In this document: piece after piece, positions 1 through 13,700 of the stretch
Layout of the letters: the number at the start of each line of letters is the position of its first letter
Position numbering within the stretch: position 1 is the stretch's first letter
Assembly: GCA_910587825.1 (NCBI GenBank)
Contig: CAJUNJ010000001.1
Location: 92,406 to 156,405, forward strand
Source: an uncultured Christensenellaceae bacterium
Lineage (GTDB): Bacteria; Bacillota; Clostridia; Christensenellales; Borkfalkiaceae
DNA: 64,000 nucleotides
Direction of reading: 5' to 3'
Made by a program: the position numbers and the translations under genes
Notes under the pieces: model-generated
What the model was told of the DNA's origin: nothing
The model's database searches: none
Seen by the model: the letters and a program-made list of their open reading frames with translations, nothing else

Positions 1-190
1 ATTGCCTCGGGTTCAGCTTCCACCGTTTCGACAGGTTCTTCGATTGCCTCGGGTTTAGCTTCCACCGTTTCAACAGGCTCTTCGATTGCCTCGGGTTCAG
101 CTTCCACCGTTTCGACAGGCTCTTCGATTGCCTCGGGTTCAGCTTCCACCGTTTCGACAGGTTCTTCGATTGCCTCGGGTTCAGCCTCTG
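1..190 (-). repeat. 42-bp in-frame tandem repeat
   Basis: Four complete 42-bp units (1-42, 43-84, 85-126, 127-168) and a partial fifth lie inside the coding frame of the left-edge membrane protein. Units differ by only one to three bases. Each encodes 14 residues rich in Glu, Pro, Val and Ala. The array runs off the window edge, so total copy number is unknown. Confidence 0.95.
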
Positions 191-1793
191 TTACAACGTC
201 CCGAACTGCGGCAACTTCCTGTGATACCGTCGTATTCTGACCGATAATTTTTATAAGGTCGCAATCTATAAGCTCTTCCGTGGTACGGTAAGAAAGCATA
301 AAGTCTTCGTCTGCATAAGCCTCGTTACGGTTAAGTCCCAATTCCGCCATAAGCATATCTATAATCTCTTTGGCGTACTTGACCCTGCGGTCGTTTAAAA
401 TGCGGTACATACTCGGCATCTTATTTTTTGGACTGCGAACCGACAAATCAAAAATTTTATATTTTGTTTCTTCAAACCTTGCAGGGTCGGTTGCAAGGCA
501 CAGACAAAGTGTTTTGCCGCGCATTACGAAGCACGCAAAGGTATTTCTTCCTATACGGAAAGTCTCGCGCTTCCAGCTTATTCTGTTCTTTACGCCTTTA
601 TACGAAAGAATGTAATTTTTTATCTCCGAATAGCGCGACTTCATTTCGTCGGAAGCCTGCGTAAGTCTTGCCGTAAAACTGCGGTTGTAACGCACGACCA
701 AGCCGTTTATTACAAACTCTTCGACAGGCTCGGACTCTTCGTCGATAAGCTCTTCGGGCGGAATTTCTTCTATTTCTTCGCTCTCTTCAATCTCTTCAAC
801 CTTTTCGGACTCTTGTACGGGCTCTTCTGTTATAACCTGCTCTTCTGCGGCGGCTGCCGTCTCTTTAAGCTGTGGCATTTCTTCGCCGACAACCTTGATA
901 AGTCCTAAGTCAATCAACTCCTGCGTGGACTGATAAGGAAGAGCAAAATCGTCTTCGATATAACTTTCCGCACGCAACAGTCCAAGTTCCGCCATAAGCA
1001 TATCTATAATCTCTTTGGCGTACTTAACTCTGCGGTCGTTTAAAATACGGTACATACTCGGCATCTTATTCTTTGGACTGCGGACGGATAAATCTATAAC
1101 TTTATATTTAGTATCCGCAAACCTTGCAGGGTCGGTTGCAAGGCACAGGCAGAGTGTTTTGCCGCGCATTACGAAGCACGCGAAAGTATTTCTGCCGATG
1201 CGGAAGCTTTCGCGCTTCCAGCTTATTCTGTTCTTTACGCCTTTATACGAAAGAATGTAGTTTTTTAGCTCCGAATAGCGCGACTTTATTTCGTCTGAAG
1301 CCTGAATTATTCTTGCCGTAAAACTGCGGTTGTAACGCACGACCAAGCCGTTTATTACAATTTCTTCGACAGACTCGGCTTCTTCGTCTATAAGCTCTTC
1401 GGGCGGAATTTCTTCTATTTCTTCGCTCTCTTCAATCTCTTCAACCTTTTCGGATTCCCGAATTGGTTCTTCTGTAATAACCTGCTCTTCCGCCACTGTT
1501 TCGGCGGAAGCCTTTTCGGGAGCGCTACGCACGAAAAAGTCCTGCATAGTAAGCTGTTCTGCGTCGGGGTCTTCGAAAGTAATTTCACCCGAGCGCATTT
1601 CTTCAAGCTGTTTCATCAGCAATTCGCGTTGCTGTTGAAGCAATAGGTCGTAAAGCTTTCTTTCGCCGCGCTTATTGAATACGTATGCAAGCACGATATT
1701 CAAGACAATCAACAATACCCCCACAACGGCGACGACGATTATCGTCGCCGTCTGCGAAGGAGTGAAGTACGAAGCAAGCAGATTATTTATCAT
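1..1793 (-). CDS. Membrane protein with duplicated 215-residue cytoplasmic unit and EP-rich tandem repeats (partial, C-terminus beyond left edge)
   Basis: Reading starts at the ATG at 1793 (AGGGGGAG seven bases upstream) and stays open to base 1, so about 597 codons are visible. A hydrophobic helix at about residues 17-39 is followed by NKRGERK, which predicts an N-out, C-in single-pass protein whose bulk is cytoplasmic. After a Glu-rich linker comes a domain of about 125 residues (starts NGLVVRYNRSFTAR, contains RISWKRE and MRGKTLCLCLATDP, ends IIDMLMAELGL). It occurs twice at a 215-residue period, with about nine differences over the core. A 14-residue repeat of EAIEEPVETVEAEP type follows and continues out of the window. 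The ATG overlaps the stop of the giant upstream gene by 11 bases, so the two are probably translationally coupled. I do not recognise the duplicated domain by name. Its function is unknown, and cytoplasmic partnership with the giant protein's tail is inference only. Confidence 0.85.
   Translation of the reverse strand, partial: MINNLLASYFTPSQTATIIVVAVVGVLLIVLNIVLAYVFNKRGERKLYDLLLQQQRELLMKQLEEMRSGEITFEDPDAEQLTMQDFFVRSAPEKASAETVAEEQVITEEPIRESEKVEEIEESEEIEEIPPEELIDEEAESVEEIVINGLVVRYNRSFTARIIQASDEIKSRYSELKNYILSYKGVKNRISWKRESFRIGRNTFACFVMRGKTLCLCLATDPARFADTKYKVIDLSVRSPKNKMPSMYRILNDRRVKYAKEIIDMLMAELGLLRAESYIEDDFALPYQSTQELIDLGLIKVVGEEMPQLKETAAAAEEQVITEEPVQESEKVEEIEESEEIEEIPPEELIDEESEPVEEFVINGLVVRYNRSFTARLTQASDEMKSRYSEIKNYILSYKGVKNRISWKRETFRIGRNTFACFVMRGKTLCLCLATDPARFEETKYKIFDLSVRSPKNKMPSMYRILNDRRVKYAKEIIDMLMAELGLNRNEAYADEDFMLSYRTTEELIDCDLIKIIGQNTTVSQEVAAVRDVVTEAEPEAIEEPVETVEAEPEAIEEPVETVEAEPEAIEEPVETVEAKPEAIEEPVETVEAEPEA
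201..1490 (-). repeat. Two adjacent 645-bp direct repeats inside a gene
   Basis: Segment 846-1490 and segment 201-845 are tandem copies with exactly the same period (645 bp, 215 codons). The similarity is visible at DNA level over most of the unit, including the Glu-rich linker and the conserved core, and falls off towards the end of each copy. This indicates recent internal duplication or ongoing gene conversion. Confidence 0.9.
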
Positions 1794-4700
1794 CTTTATT
1801 CTCCCCCTTTCCGTCGGCATTTTCGTCTTCGGAATTATTTTCAGGCTGCGGTTCGGCAGTACCCTCCGACTTTGCGTTAATTGCTTCCGCCATATTTTCG
1901 TGGAATTTTTGTGCGGCTTGCTGTTCGGCGGCTATTGCAGCTGTTTTTCTGCGCCTGTGAACGAGATACTGTATACCTATCGCTCCCGCGGCAATGCCCG
2001 CAACTACGCCGAGTACGCTGGTTACGATAATGAATACCGTATCCCAACCGACTACCACCCAGTCGAACGTTATGTCTTCTACCGAAGAATCCGCCCATTC
2101 ATAGTTTACGCTGTCCTTAATGGATACCGTTACTTTAAACACACCGCCGTAGCTTATCTTGTTGCCTTCGATATCCATTGTGTTTTCGTCGAAGCCGACG
2201 GGGATAAACGTAAGCGTTCCGCCGTTTACGATAAACGTATTGGTGTTCATCGTCGGCTTTTCAATCTTCTTACGCGCAACATTCCATTTAAGCAATGCGT
2301 TGCCGTCTTCGTCGGTCAAGGTCTGCTCCCAGGCGTAATTATCGGAGTCGATAAGCACAATGTGCGCAGAATATTCAGCCGCATTTACTGCGAACAGTAA
2401 GACGTTTTCGCCCGAAGCCATATCGCCGTCGTAGACGATACGCATAGTCGAAGGGTCATAACCGCTTAATTGCGCCTGCAATCTCGAACCTGTATAAGTC
2501 GAATTTTCCCCGTTAATTAAAAGCGTGGGTGCGGAGATAATACGTTTGGTAATTTCGAATTTTACGGGGTCTGAGGGTTGCGTATTGTAATTGTCTGTCG
2601 GCGCCACGGTAGCTTTCAACCAATATTCACCCGCCGCAGTGGGCAGAACGGAAGTATATTCGCCGTCAACCGCATCGGAATAAGTATAAATAATATTTTC
2701 GCTTCCACCGTAAGCGGTTTGCGCCGAAGGCGAGTTTACAGATGCGTCGTACTGACCATAAACCCAACCCTTTATCGTTATTTCGCCGACAAAACGGTTA
2801 TCTCCCTTAACTATTTCGAAAGGTAGGTTATAAACCGCTTCGTCAACCGAACTCCACCTGTTGTTTGCGCCGTCATTAAGCGTCAGCGCAACCGTATACC
2901 GTCCGACATCGGTAAACGAAGCTTCGCCTACCGTATACAAATCTCCGAATTTATCGTCGATTATGACGGGCGTTATCGGTGCGTTTACAAATTTTTCGGT
3001 ACGGGTTGAAATCAAACTTTCGTCAACGGGCCGCTTTGCAACCACAAAAGTTACGCCCGGTGTGCCGAGATGGGTAACAAGCGTGAAGTTTCTGTTTGCG
3101 GAAGAAATAGCCGTTGCGCTGTAATTTCCCGCAAGATTAGGCACGGTTGTCGAATTGTAAGCCGTTCCGTCGTTGGCTGTTCCGCGATAGCTAAATGTAA
3201 ACGAAGGCGCAAGCGCACCGAATTTTTCGGTTACGTCCGTATCGTCTTCCGCCGAATATATGCCCGTAAGCTTTGCGGGAACAATATGCGCGTCGCCGTA
3301 TGTTCCGCCGCCCGCTTCTACCGTTATGTAAATTTCAAGCGGGCTTACCGTATAAATACCCGAACTTAAAACCGTTACGTTATAGTTTTTACTTGAAGTA
3401 TACCCCGTCGCGGTCACTCTGTAAGACGACACGTCGTTAAACAGGCTTTCAAGGTCTGCGCCCGAAATTTCAAGGCTTATATTGAGGGCGTCTATACCGT
3501 CGCCTTCGACAAGCGGCGTACCGTTAAATACGGTTACGGTAATATCTTCAAGGTTTATTTTTTGTCCGTAGACAGAACTTGCGTCGCCGACGGTGACGAT
3601 AACGTCGCGTTTTGCAACAGAGAAAATTCCCTCTTCGGCAACTATAACGTAGTTATCCGACTGCATTCCTACGACTTCGCCGTCTTTGGACGCTAAAATT
3701 ATGCCGTATACGCCGTATTCCAATTTTTCGGGAACTTCCGCAAGACGGTAACTTATTTCGCCTACCGTAACAACGCTTTCGTCTTCATTATACTTAAAGC
3801 CCGAGAACAAATACGTGTAACCTTCAACCCCGTCTTCAAATTTTTCGCCGTAAATTACTGAACCTTCGGCTGTTGCCGTAAGCGTAGCCCTTTCAATTTC
3901 AAGGCGTTTGTAAACCGGCGCGGTCTGGTTGTAATTATCGCTTCCGTCGCCTGTCGCACGTATCCAGTAATGCCCTGCGTCAAGCTTGTATGCGCCATTC
4001 CCATCGGTAGGAATTTCAAGCCATACCGCGCTGCCTGCGGGCGAATTTTCGTTTGTCCTGCGCGTTGCGTAAACATAAGTAACGTTACCGTTGTAAGTTG
4101 CGCTTGCCGTAAGCGAGAACCCTTCACCGTATTCCGACGCAATGCTATCTACGTCCCATTTAAGCTTGTTGTCCGTCGCCGCGTTCATAGTCCACACAAG
4201 GCTTACCGCCGAGGTATTATCGGGCGTAAAGTCTTCCGACCAGACATAGTTATCACTGTCGTTAAGTGTAAATTTAACGGTGTAAACACCCTTGTCTGTT
4301 GCGCGGATAGTTATGCTTCCGCCGTCTATTTCCGCGCCCGCATACGTGAATCCGAGTACCGTCGGGTCGTAATGTATGCCCGCAGACTGTTCTGCGCCGT
4401 TATATGAAGTTGTATAAGTAAGCTGCTGTGCGCCGTCGGACGTGAAATGAAGGTCGTTTTGCACAACTGTTTTAGGCGCTATTTTGAATGCGCTGTAAGC
4501 CGAAGCAGAAGAATACGTATTGTCGCCGGGGAAGCTTACCATTACAAGATATGTTCCCGCATTGACAGGTACGGTGCTTGTAAATGCGCCGAACTCAAAG
4601 CCTTCAAGACTGTCAAGCATTACGCCGTAAATTACGCTTTCGGGTTGTGACCAAACGCGCGCATATGTATAACGCATTACAAGCCCCGACACGCCGTTAC

Positions 4701-7700
4701 TCAATTTGTACACGGGGTCGTTGGCGGTATCAAGATAAGTCCAGCCTTTTATTGTAAGACTTGTAAATTTAAAGCTGTTTGTTGCCGCGTGGAACGAAAG
4801 CGTGACGTTACTTTCGGTATCGCCTGCATTCCACTTGAAGTTAAACTTAGCCTCGTCGTTAAACCTAATTACCGCACGATAGGTACCTACGCCGTTGATG
4901 TTGACTACAAGACCGCGTTCGTTAATAAAGTAATCCGTATTCAAAACAAGGTTTACCGTAACGTCGCCGTTGTCTTTCTGCACATAATCGGCAATCATAA
5001 AGTCGGCCGTATAGCCGGATATATTCATATCTTTATTTTCGCCATCGTTCCAGGTGAGATAACCGTCTTCTCTCTCTGCCCAGGTAAAGCCCGTTATAAG
5101 CTTCTTTTCTACTTTATAATCAAGCGTAACCGTACCGTCTTCATAACCAACGTGCGAGCTATCGAAAACGTAATTGCCGTTTAAGCCGATAGTTACTTCA
5201 TATGTACCCGCCTTTGTAGGCGCGTCAGCGCTTGAATTTAATTGACTGCCGTCAAAACCATAACCTGTATAAACACGCGAAATTACGGGGTTATAACTGA
5301 ATGCGTCGCCGTAATAAGCAGTGTTATTGATTGCAAAGCCGTCTACCTTTACAGTCGTATCGTCAACAAACGTTACGGGCGCGTCGTGTTTAATACCGAA
5401 CACTCCGCCGTTGCCCGCTATCGAAGTAAATTCTCTGTCGGTAACGGTTGCAATAACGGGTCTGGGAACTACCGTCATTGTTGCTGGTTTAAACGTTATG
5501 GCATAGTTATGCAAATCAAGTCCGCTTGCCGATACGGTATATACTTCCCTGGCATTACTTACCCAAGGGTTATATTCGGTTGCCATTCCGCTACGCACTG
5601 CCCTATATTGAATGTTATTGCTTACAATAAGACCGCCATCGATATTGAACTTATGGTTATCTCCCGCAACCCGATCTCTTTCGACAAGTCCGCCGTAAGT
5701 CACGTCATAATATGTATCTGCATTATTTCCGTAGATAATGTTGAACGACGTCTGATTTTCAGTACCATTCAATACTACCTGTACGGTTAAAGCCTTTGGT
5801 CTTATATTGAACACGGGGCGCAAAGTTTCGTCCAATTCATTATTATGCGCTGTCCCCGTCGCAAGCGTGTTGCCGTTGTTTACAAAATTTACCAAATAAT
5901 TGGTATTGGCGTCGCTCTGACAGATAAACATAGGATAATTGCCTACGTTAACCGCATCATTGTTTACCGAAAGGACTATTTTTGCGCAGTCGACAATTCC
6001 ACTTGAACTGTCACCTGTATTTCCGTACCAATTTTGCGTAACGACACTAAGGAACTGCCCAACATTATTACCCGATAAATCGGGTTGAAGCGGGTTGCCT
6101 GTGTATTCTTCTCCCGCCCAGCTCTGCGTGGACGTGCCTGTATAACCATTCAAAGTTACGGTAACTTGACGTTGCGTTACGGTAAGTTTGCCGTAGTTAA
6201 CGCCTGTGCCGCTTGTAACTATTTCATAGTTGAGCGATTTGATAGTTGTTGCCTGCGGTACAATATTAAAGCTGTCGCCCGCATTAGAAGAAGCAGGTTT
6301 GTATTCGGTAGTATATCCTACTCCGCTTATATTAAAACTGTTTGAAATTTTGCCGTTTTCACGCGAAGCAATATCCTGTATATCTTGACTGAGCTTAAAA
6401 CCGTCAAAACGGGTTGTATCGGTCAAAGGCGAGCCGTACTGTATGGAAGAATTTTGTGCCGTGACGGTAAGCGCCTTACGGTTTATCGTAAACGTAAAGC
6501 TGATATTTCCGTTACTATCCGTGTCAGCTTGCGTACCGAACGTATAGTTTTTGTTTGAATCGCCCAATGAAAGCGTAACCTTATACGTACCTGCATTGAC
6601 CGCATTTAAAGTAAACACGCCGTTTTCAAATTTGCCTGTGTACGTTCCGTTAAGCACGTTATTTTCGAACGTCGAACCGCTTAAAACCGCCGCCTGTACG
6701 TTATACACAAAGCCGTTAGCGTCCTGTGCAAGGCTTTCACCGACGACAAGATTGCCGAAAGTATATGTAAGATTATAACTGTTGTTGTCGTTTTGGACAA
6801 TATCTTTATAGGTTGCCGAATACGACGGATTCCTTGCGGGGTTTACACTGTCGGTAAGACTTACACTTGCTGTAAGTTCGCGTTGATATATAATGAATCT
6901 ATTATTTTGACTTGGTGTCCAGGTATAATTGGAATTTTCAACTACAAATTTGTAATAATATGTACCTTCATTCACCGCATATCTGTCGGTAGCGTTACTA
7001 AGCCCCTCAAACGAAGTTGCATACACAGCATAGAAAGTTTCATTACCGTAATCGTCTGCGGCAGTTGCGGTATGCCCCTTGTTTCTGCCGTCATAAATTG
7101 TACCGTTTACGTTTTCAGGATACTCTACAAAATTATTACCTTCAAAATAACCAAGATTGCTTGGAACAAGCGCAAGTTCTGCGGGGGTAATTGTGTACAC
7201 GCCCGCACCGTTTTCAAGACCGCCTATTACGTTTGTAAGCGTATCAATGTAACCCTGCGCGACAGACCATTTGTCGCCCGCAACTTCTTTATTGAACGTA
7301 GTACCCGAGAAGGTAAACGCATAATTGTCTGCGTGGTCTTTGTAATCTTCCGTAAAGCGGGCGATAATCGGGTAAGCGCCGACTTCAAGCGTCGTTGAAC
7401 CGTCTACCGCATTGGTAACAAGTTCTATTATGCCTGAACCGTCGCTCGAAGAACCGTTGCCGTCGACCATATTCGAAACTGTAAACTTCAAAGTCGGCGC
7501 AGAGCCTGTTGTACCCGAAGCCGCATTTAAATTATATTTTGCCGTCAGCCCAGCAATAGTCAAATTTACATTGCGTTGCGTTACGGTAAGCTTATTATCG
7601 GTGTTGAATGTAACTTCATAATTAACCGAAGTAAGCTGCGATTGGTTACTTAAAGTTATTTCGTAACCGCCGTCTTTTACGCTTCCGTTTTTATAACCCT

Positions 7701-10700
7701 TTTTATAAGTGCTTTCAAATACGGGTAATTTACCGCCGTCGAAAATATCGGTATTTTCTTCACCGTTTACAAGACCGTCAACCGTGAAGTTATAGCCGTT
7801 TGCGTTGTCATTATCATAATAGTCGCTGTCTTTCAGGTCGTCGCCGTAGACAACGGAAATTGAATTTACCGTTATGGTAAGCGATGTTTTAGTTACAGTG
7901 AAAGTGTAAACGGCTTTAACAGCGTTATAGTTAGTATTGCCGTCAACCTTATAATACAGCGTGTAACTGCCCGCAGAAAGCTTCTTTGCACTGTCGGGGA
8001 AAAGATTATCAAGCGTTCCGCTTGTACCGCCTTCCGCAGGAATATTTTCAAGCGTGTATGTTCCCGTATACAGAGTGTATTTTACGGAGTTTGTATCGGA
8101 ACTTGTTACGGGGTCACGGTCGAAATCCGCCTTAGCCTCCGTTATGTTGCCGCAACCCGTGCCGTAAGTCCAACCCGCATTTCCGAAAGAGAATGAAGTA
8201 TTAAACGAGTTATTTGCAATCGTAATTTCAACAGTTTTTGTTACGTACCCGGTAGTATGGTTATCCGCCGTAATGCGGAAATAAACGTAGTACTTGCCGA
8301 CGTCGATAAACTGCGGCATTTTGCCCGTCCAGTCTGTAACGGTTGTAAAATCAGTAATTTCGTCTGTAACCGAATAATGATACTTAATTTCACTTACGCA
8401 GCTATCAACCGTTGTAACATCAATATCGCCCGTTAAGAAATAGTTGTCTTCTTTATAAACGGCGCTAAGATCATTAACCGCGTCGGCGTTTACCGTAAGA
8501 TTTGCGGGCGTTATTATAAACCTGCCCGACGGAAGAGTGCCCGCCGAATAGTTTGCCGAGTTTGCCGTAAGCGTTACGGTGTAACCGTCTGCCTTTACGC
8601 CGCCCATTGAAGTTACTTGACCGTCGGCGATTTTAAACGCTTCGGAAGTTACATCGAATATATCCGGATAATTGCCGTAAAGCATAACTTTATTCGTGCT
8701 ATCGTATGTGCTGTCAGCGGTTACATTTACGTTAAAATAATTTGTATAAGGTAAAGCTTCACCGACAAGCGACCAGTAAACTTCCGAAATCTCTTCATTT
8801 TTAAAGCTTACTTCAACTGTAAGAGGCTTGACTTTTAGTGTGCCCGCGCCTGCCGTAAAAGTGTAATTTGTACTTGAAAGGTTGCTTACGTCAAGGACTA
8901 ACGCATAGCTTTCGCCGTTTAAGTATTTAATATCATTGCCTATTTGATAATCGGTGGTATAGCTTATAGTACCGTTTATTCCCGCGGCGTCGACGCCTTC
9001 GCCGTTGACAAAACCGTTTACCGTGTAACGGCTGTCGGTTAAAGAAGAAGCGGTACCGAGATATACGTTACTTTCACCGTCGTAATTTGCGGGGCTGTTT
9101 TCACCGTAGAAAATTTCCAGCGCAAGACTTACGGTAAGCTGTACCTTAGAAATGGTAACTGTCACCGCACTGTCTAAAATTATGCTTTCGTGGTTGTCAA
9201 TTTCTATCTTTATCCAGTAATTACCGCTTGCCGAAGTATCTTTAAATTTAAGGTTTTCGGCGTTAGTCCAAGCCCCGTTAATTTCGGGTTTGCTTTCGGC
9301 TGTCGAATAACTGAATTTAACAATATTGTTACCTATAGTATCGCCTGAAAGCGTAATTCCGATAAGTCTGTCGCTTTCGGAAGCGAGCGCAACGAGCGTA
9401 TGTTCTTTCCCGTCATAAGGTTTTTCGTACCCTTCCGCTGTTGCCGTGAACTCGGCGTTAGTGATTGTATATTTGTTTTCGTAAACTCCGCCGCCCGTAA
9501 CTGTATAGTTGCCATTTGTGACTACGGTTACAATAACGGCATAACTTCCTTCACTTGCATTAGCATCCGTAGCGGGAGACGAAAGTGTGAATACATCTTC
9601 CACACCGTCGTCGTCGGCAAGCCAGCTTTCATCGGGCGAACCGTTAGCCCAGGTTACGGTATAAGCGTTGTCAAGCGTAACGGTTGTACCGTAAACGCTG
9701 CTTAAATTTTCTTTAAGCGATACAGTAATTTGACGGGCTTCGATAATAAACGTACCGTTTGCGGACACTTCAAGCGTATAGTTAGAACTGCCCGACGTAC
9801 CGTTGAGATAGGGAATTACAGAATATTCTCCCACGCCCGTAGATTTGACAATTTCATTATTATTGCCGTCTACAATTTTTACGGATATGAACGAACTTCC
9901 GTTTTCTCCGTTACAGAAAGACGAACCGTCGGCAAGTTTCCATAAACTGTTCTTATTTTGTGTTTCAGTGCCGTATACACGCGAACCGTCTAAACCGCTT
10001 ACGGTTACCTTATGCGGTGTGATAGTCAACTGTTTGGTTATATAATCTTGCGGTAATGCAAAATTAGCATCATCGGTTTTAATGCCAAGCGTATAAGCGG
10101 TACTTCTCGCATTTTTGGGTAACTCCGTCATACCCTCTTCGACGTTTTCGACTGTAAGAGCAGGCAAAACAACCGTATCCGACGTTTCGTCCGAGCGCAA
10201 AGGCATATTGTTCTTATTGAAAGTCGCCGTAAAAGTGTGCGGAAGTCCGTCGTATTCAACGTTGTCCGACCCCGACCACACAACGTCGTCAGCGGTCAGC
10301 ACTTTTTTGTTTACCGTCAATGTTCTGGTAAACGTTAAGGGTTGCAGAATACCGCCTTCAAAAACAAGTGAAATTTCAACCGTATAGGTACCTGATGACC
10401 AAGGAATAAAGTTTTCAAGATTGGTATAAGTCCCTGTAACAGCGGGATCACTACCCTTGACAATGGTTACAACGCCTTCTGTTGTTTCACCTTTCTTGAA
10501 AGTTATAGTCTGGGTGTAACCTATATGTGAATAACTACCGCTATTCAATAAATCAAGGTCGTTACCTGTAAGTACTATTACGCCTGTAATGCTCTTTCTT
10601 TCAATAGCGTTTATTGCATTGTCGCCGAAATCGTAATTATTTACTGTATAGTCAAGGCTTAAAACCTGCAACGTGATTGCATAGTTAAGATATACGCTTA

Positions 10701-13700
10701 CGTTGCCGTCGGCATATTCGCACTTACCGTTTTGAGTAATAATCGAATTTGAAAGTTCGGGCACAGTACTGTCGTCCGCCAATACCCAAACATAATTAAG
10801 GGCATTATCACCGTTGATTTTAAGACGGACGTAGTATTCGTTTACCGCACTGTTTGAAGTTTCTTCTTCCGGATAAGTCATATCGGTTTTATTAAACGTA
10901 CCGTAAGTTGCCGTAAAGAAGTTTTCCGTCGGAGTAAAGCCAGAATTCCAGTCGAAGACCGAAGGAGCAAATACATAGCCGTCGTGCTGTTTTGAACGCG
11001 TTATTGTCGGTGCAATAATTTGCTTACGGGCAATATCAATTTTGGGAGCGATATAAACGCTTTCAGACTCCCCTTCTTCTGCCCAACATAAATTAGTAAC
11101 GTCAGTAAGCGTAAACGTTACGGTGTATTGCCCTGCGTTTTTTGCATTGAAAGACTTACTGCCCCAATCAAACGTGTAGGTATCGGTGTGATTTTTATCA
11201 ACCCCGCCAAAGTTATATTTACCGCCGATAGTCACGGAAACTTTTTCATTCCAAGCCCAACCGCTGATTGAAGGGTCTGTAAAAGTGTAAGCTACCTTGT
11301 TTTCATTGCCGAAAGTTCCGCCCGTGAAAGCCTTAGAAGGTTTTGCAACCGCGTACTTTGCGATTGTAAATTTCGTTGTGGTTTTAGTATCGGGCAGCTT
11401 ATAGTTGCGCGCCCTGCCGCCGTCAACGTCGGTAAGTTCGTTTGCGGTTGCGGTGTATGAAGTTGCGCTTGCGTCAGTCTGTCCGCCTGTAACGCTTATA
11501 CCCACTTTACCTTTGTCTATCGCAAAAAGATTATCAGGCGTTGCAACAGGCTTCTGTTCCTGCCCGTTATAAGTAAGAGCGGTGTTGCTCCAAGAAATAT
11601 CTTCACCCGAAATTACTTTTTGGGTTATAACTACGGTGAACACGCTGTCGCCTGTGCCACCCTCGCCCCAACTGAAATTGTCTGCGGGGGTAAGCGTGAC
11701 GGTATAGGTGTTTACGTCGATTATTTTGCCATCGGCAAAATAATCGCTATCGGTTGCAGTAACCGAAATTTTCAATTTAAGGCTGTCCGTACCGTAAACG
11801 TACTTAGTCCAATCTTCAACGAAGTCGGACATAATCCACTCTTCGCCTTTATATTCTACGGTGATAGTTTTAGACGTAGTTCCCGTTGCATTAATCAAAA
11901 CGATAGGGTCTAAATCTGCGGATAAAATTTCAAAATCTTTTGTTACGTTTTCGCCGAGTATGTAGTTTAATGCAAGGTTATAACTTCCGTCAACACTTTC
12001 TGTTGCGAAAGAAGCTATTTTAAGATTAAATTTGCCTGCGGCAATTACTCCGGGGTCGGGGGCGTTGCCGATAAGCTTATCACTTTCATCATAAACGCCT
12101 ACCTTTAACGTAATGCCGTCATCAAATGCAATTCCCGTTGCCGTTGCAGTGGGAAAAATTTGGTTTTGAGCGGGAACGAATTGCTGTGAAGACGCATCGG
12201 TACTCCAATTAAATTCAATTTTCGCCTTGTTGACCGTATAAGTAAACGAAATAGGGTCGTGCGACTGTTGTACGCCCTCTTCTGGTTTCCAATCGTAGTT
12301 GTTGCTTATAAGAGATACTTTTATAGTATACTCGCCCGCATAGGTTACGGAAAGCGTGTTGTCCGTAAGCGTGCCTGTAAAACCTACGGTCAATTCGTCT
12401 TCCGAAGCCGCGCCGTTTTCGCCAAGCTGTTTTGCGGTCGTTTCGATTTTCATTAAACCAGCTTGCCAATTATTAAACTTAACGTCTTGCTCGTCTCGGC
12501 TATAAGTCGTTTCGCCGTCAGCGTCACCAAGCGTAACTTTATCAAGCCAAGCGCGCAAAACTTCGAAGCTGCCTTGATTGCAGACTACATTAATGTCGTC
12601 AGCTTCGTGTCCGACTTTCTGATCCCAACCGAAATTAACCGTGTAACTTCCTGCGTTCCACGATTTGTAATCGCTTGAATTTACAACAACTTCGCCCGTT
12701 TTGTAGGTAACGTCTTTTACTGCAAAATAAGCGGTTTCATCAGTTGACGACTTATTGTCCGTTTTGTCGGTATATGTAAATACGGGTGCAAGCGCATAAT
12801 CTTGCGTGCGGTCGCCTGTTTGCTTTCCGCCGTAAACGAAGTTATCAACCCGTACGTTTACTTCAAACTCACGGGCGGTAATTTTAACATCAAGGGTATT
12901 TTGTTTACCCGTCACCCCTTGCCAGACATAATTATTGTTATCCGCAAGAATACTTATATTCAGCGGTTTTGCGGGATTTTCAGATACGTGTGTGTATTTT
13001 TGTGCTAATATCGTAATGTCAATTACTTTGTCAAATGTATCTGTATATTCAAATGTCTTAGCTTCGCCGTAAACGGTATAATTTACCGTTATTCCGTTTA
13101 CAAAGCCTTCCGGCTTGACAAATTCTGATACAGCGTGCGCCTTTCCGTCGTATGTAATGGTTTTTGTAAGCTGTGTAAGGTCAAGAGATTTTGCGGTAAC
13201 GGTTATTACAGGCGCGCCCGAATAAGGGTTGGGCGCAGGCGAAGTTGCCGCATTGTAAGTATCGGTAGATTTAGTATCGGCTACGACGTAATACTTGCCG
13301 ACGTTTTCGGGAAATTCTACCCCATCTCCGCCGCCTACGGGATAGTATAAAATACGGTAAGGCAAATTAAGCTGACCTTCGCCACTGCCGATTATGTATT
13401 CTGTTGTCAACCCGCGGGGCGTGCCGTTTATGGTTATATAACTTGTAAAGTCTGTACCGTAATTCCACGAATTTTTAGTTAAATTTACGGTTAAATCTAT
13501 ATCTGAAGGGTTTACGATAAATTCAAACGCAGCGGTTGAACCTTCGCCGACATTCCAGCTTACTTCCTTCAAGTCTTCATCCGCAAGTTTAAACGAAATG
13601 CGGTATTCACCTCCCTCGCTTATGGGAACGGACTTAGAATTTAAAACTTCCGTTGAATTAATAGTTTGATTTACCCATTCGCCTGCAACTTTCCTTTCGA

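Noticed and set aside
1..190. CRISPR-like direct repeats at the left edge
   Set aside because: Units are contiguous 42-bp copies with no spacers and stay in frame inside a protein-coding gene.
1675..2400. Plus-strand open frame of 241 codons
   Set aside because: It lies opposite two well-supported minus-strand genes, has no ribosome binding site, and its composition is that of an antisense shadow.
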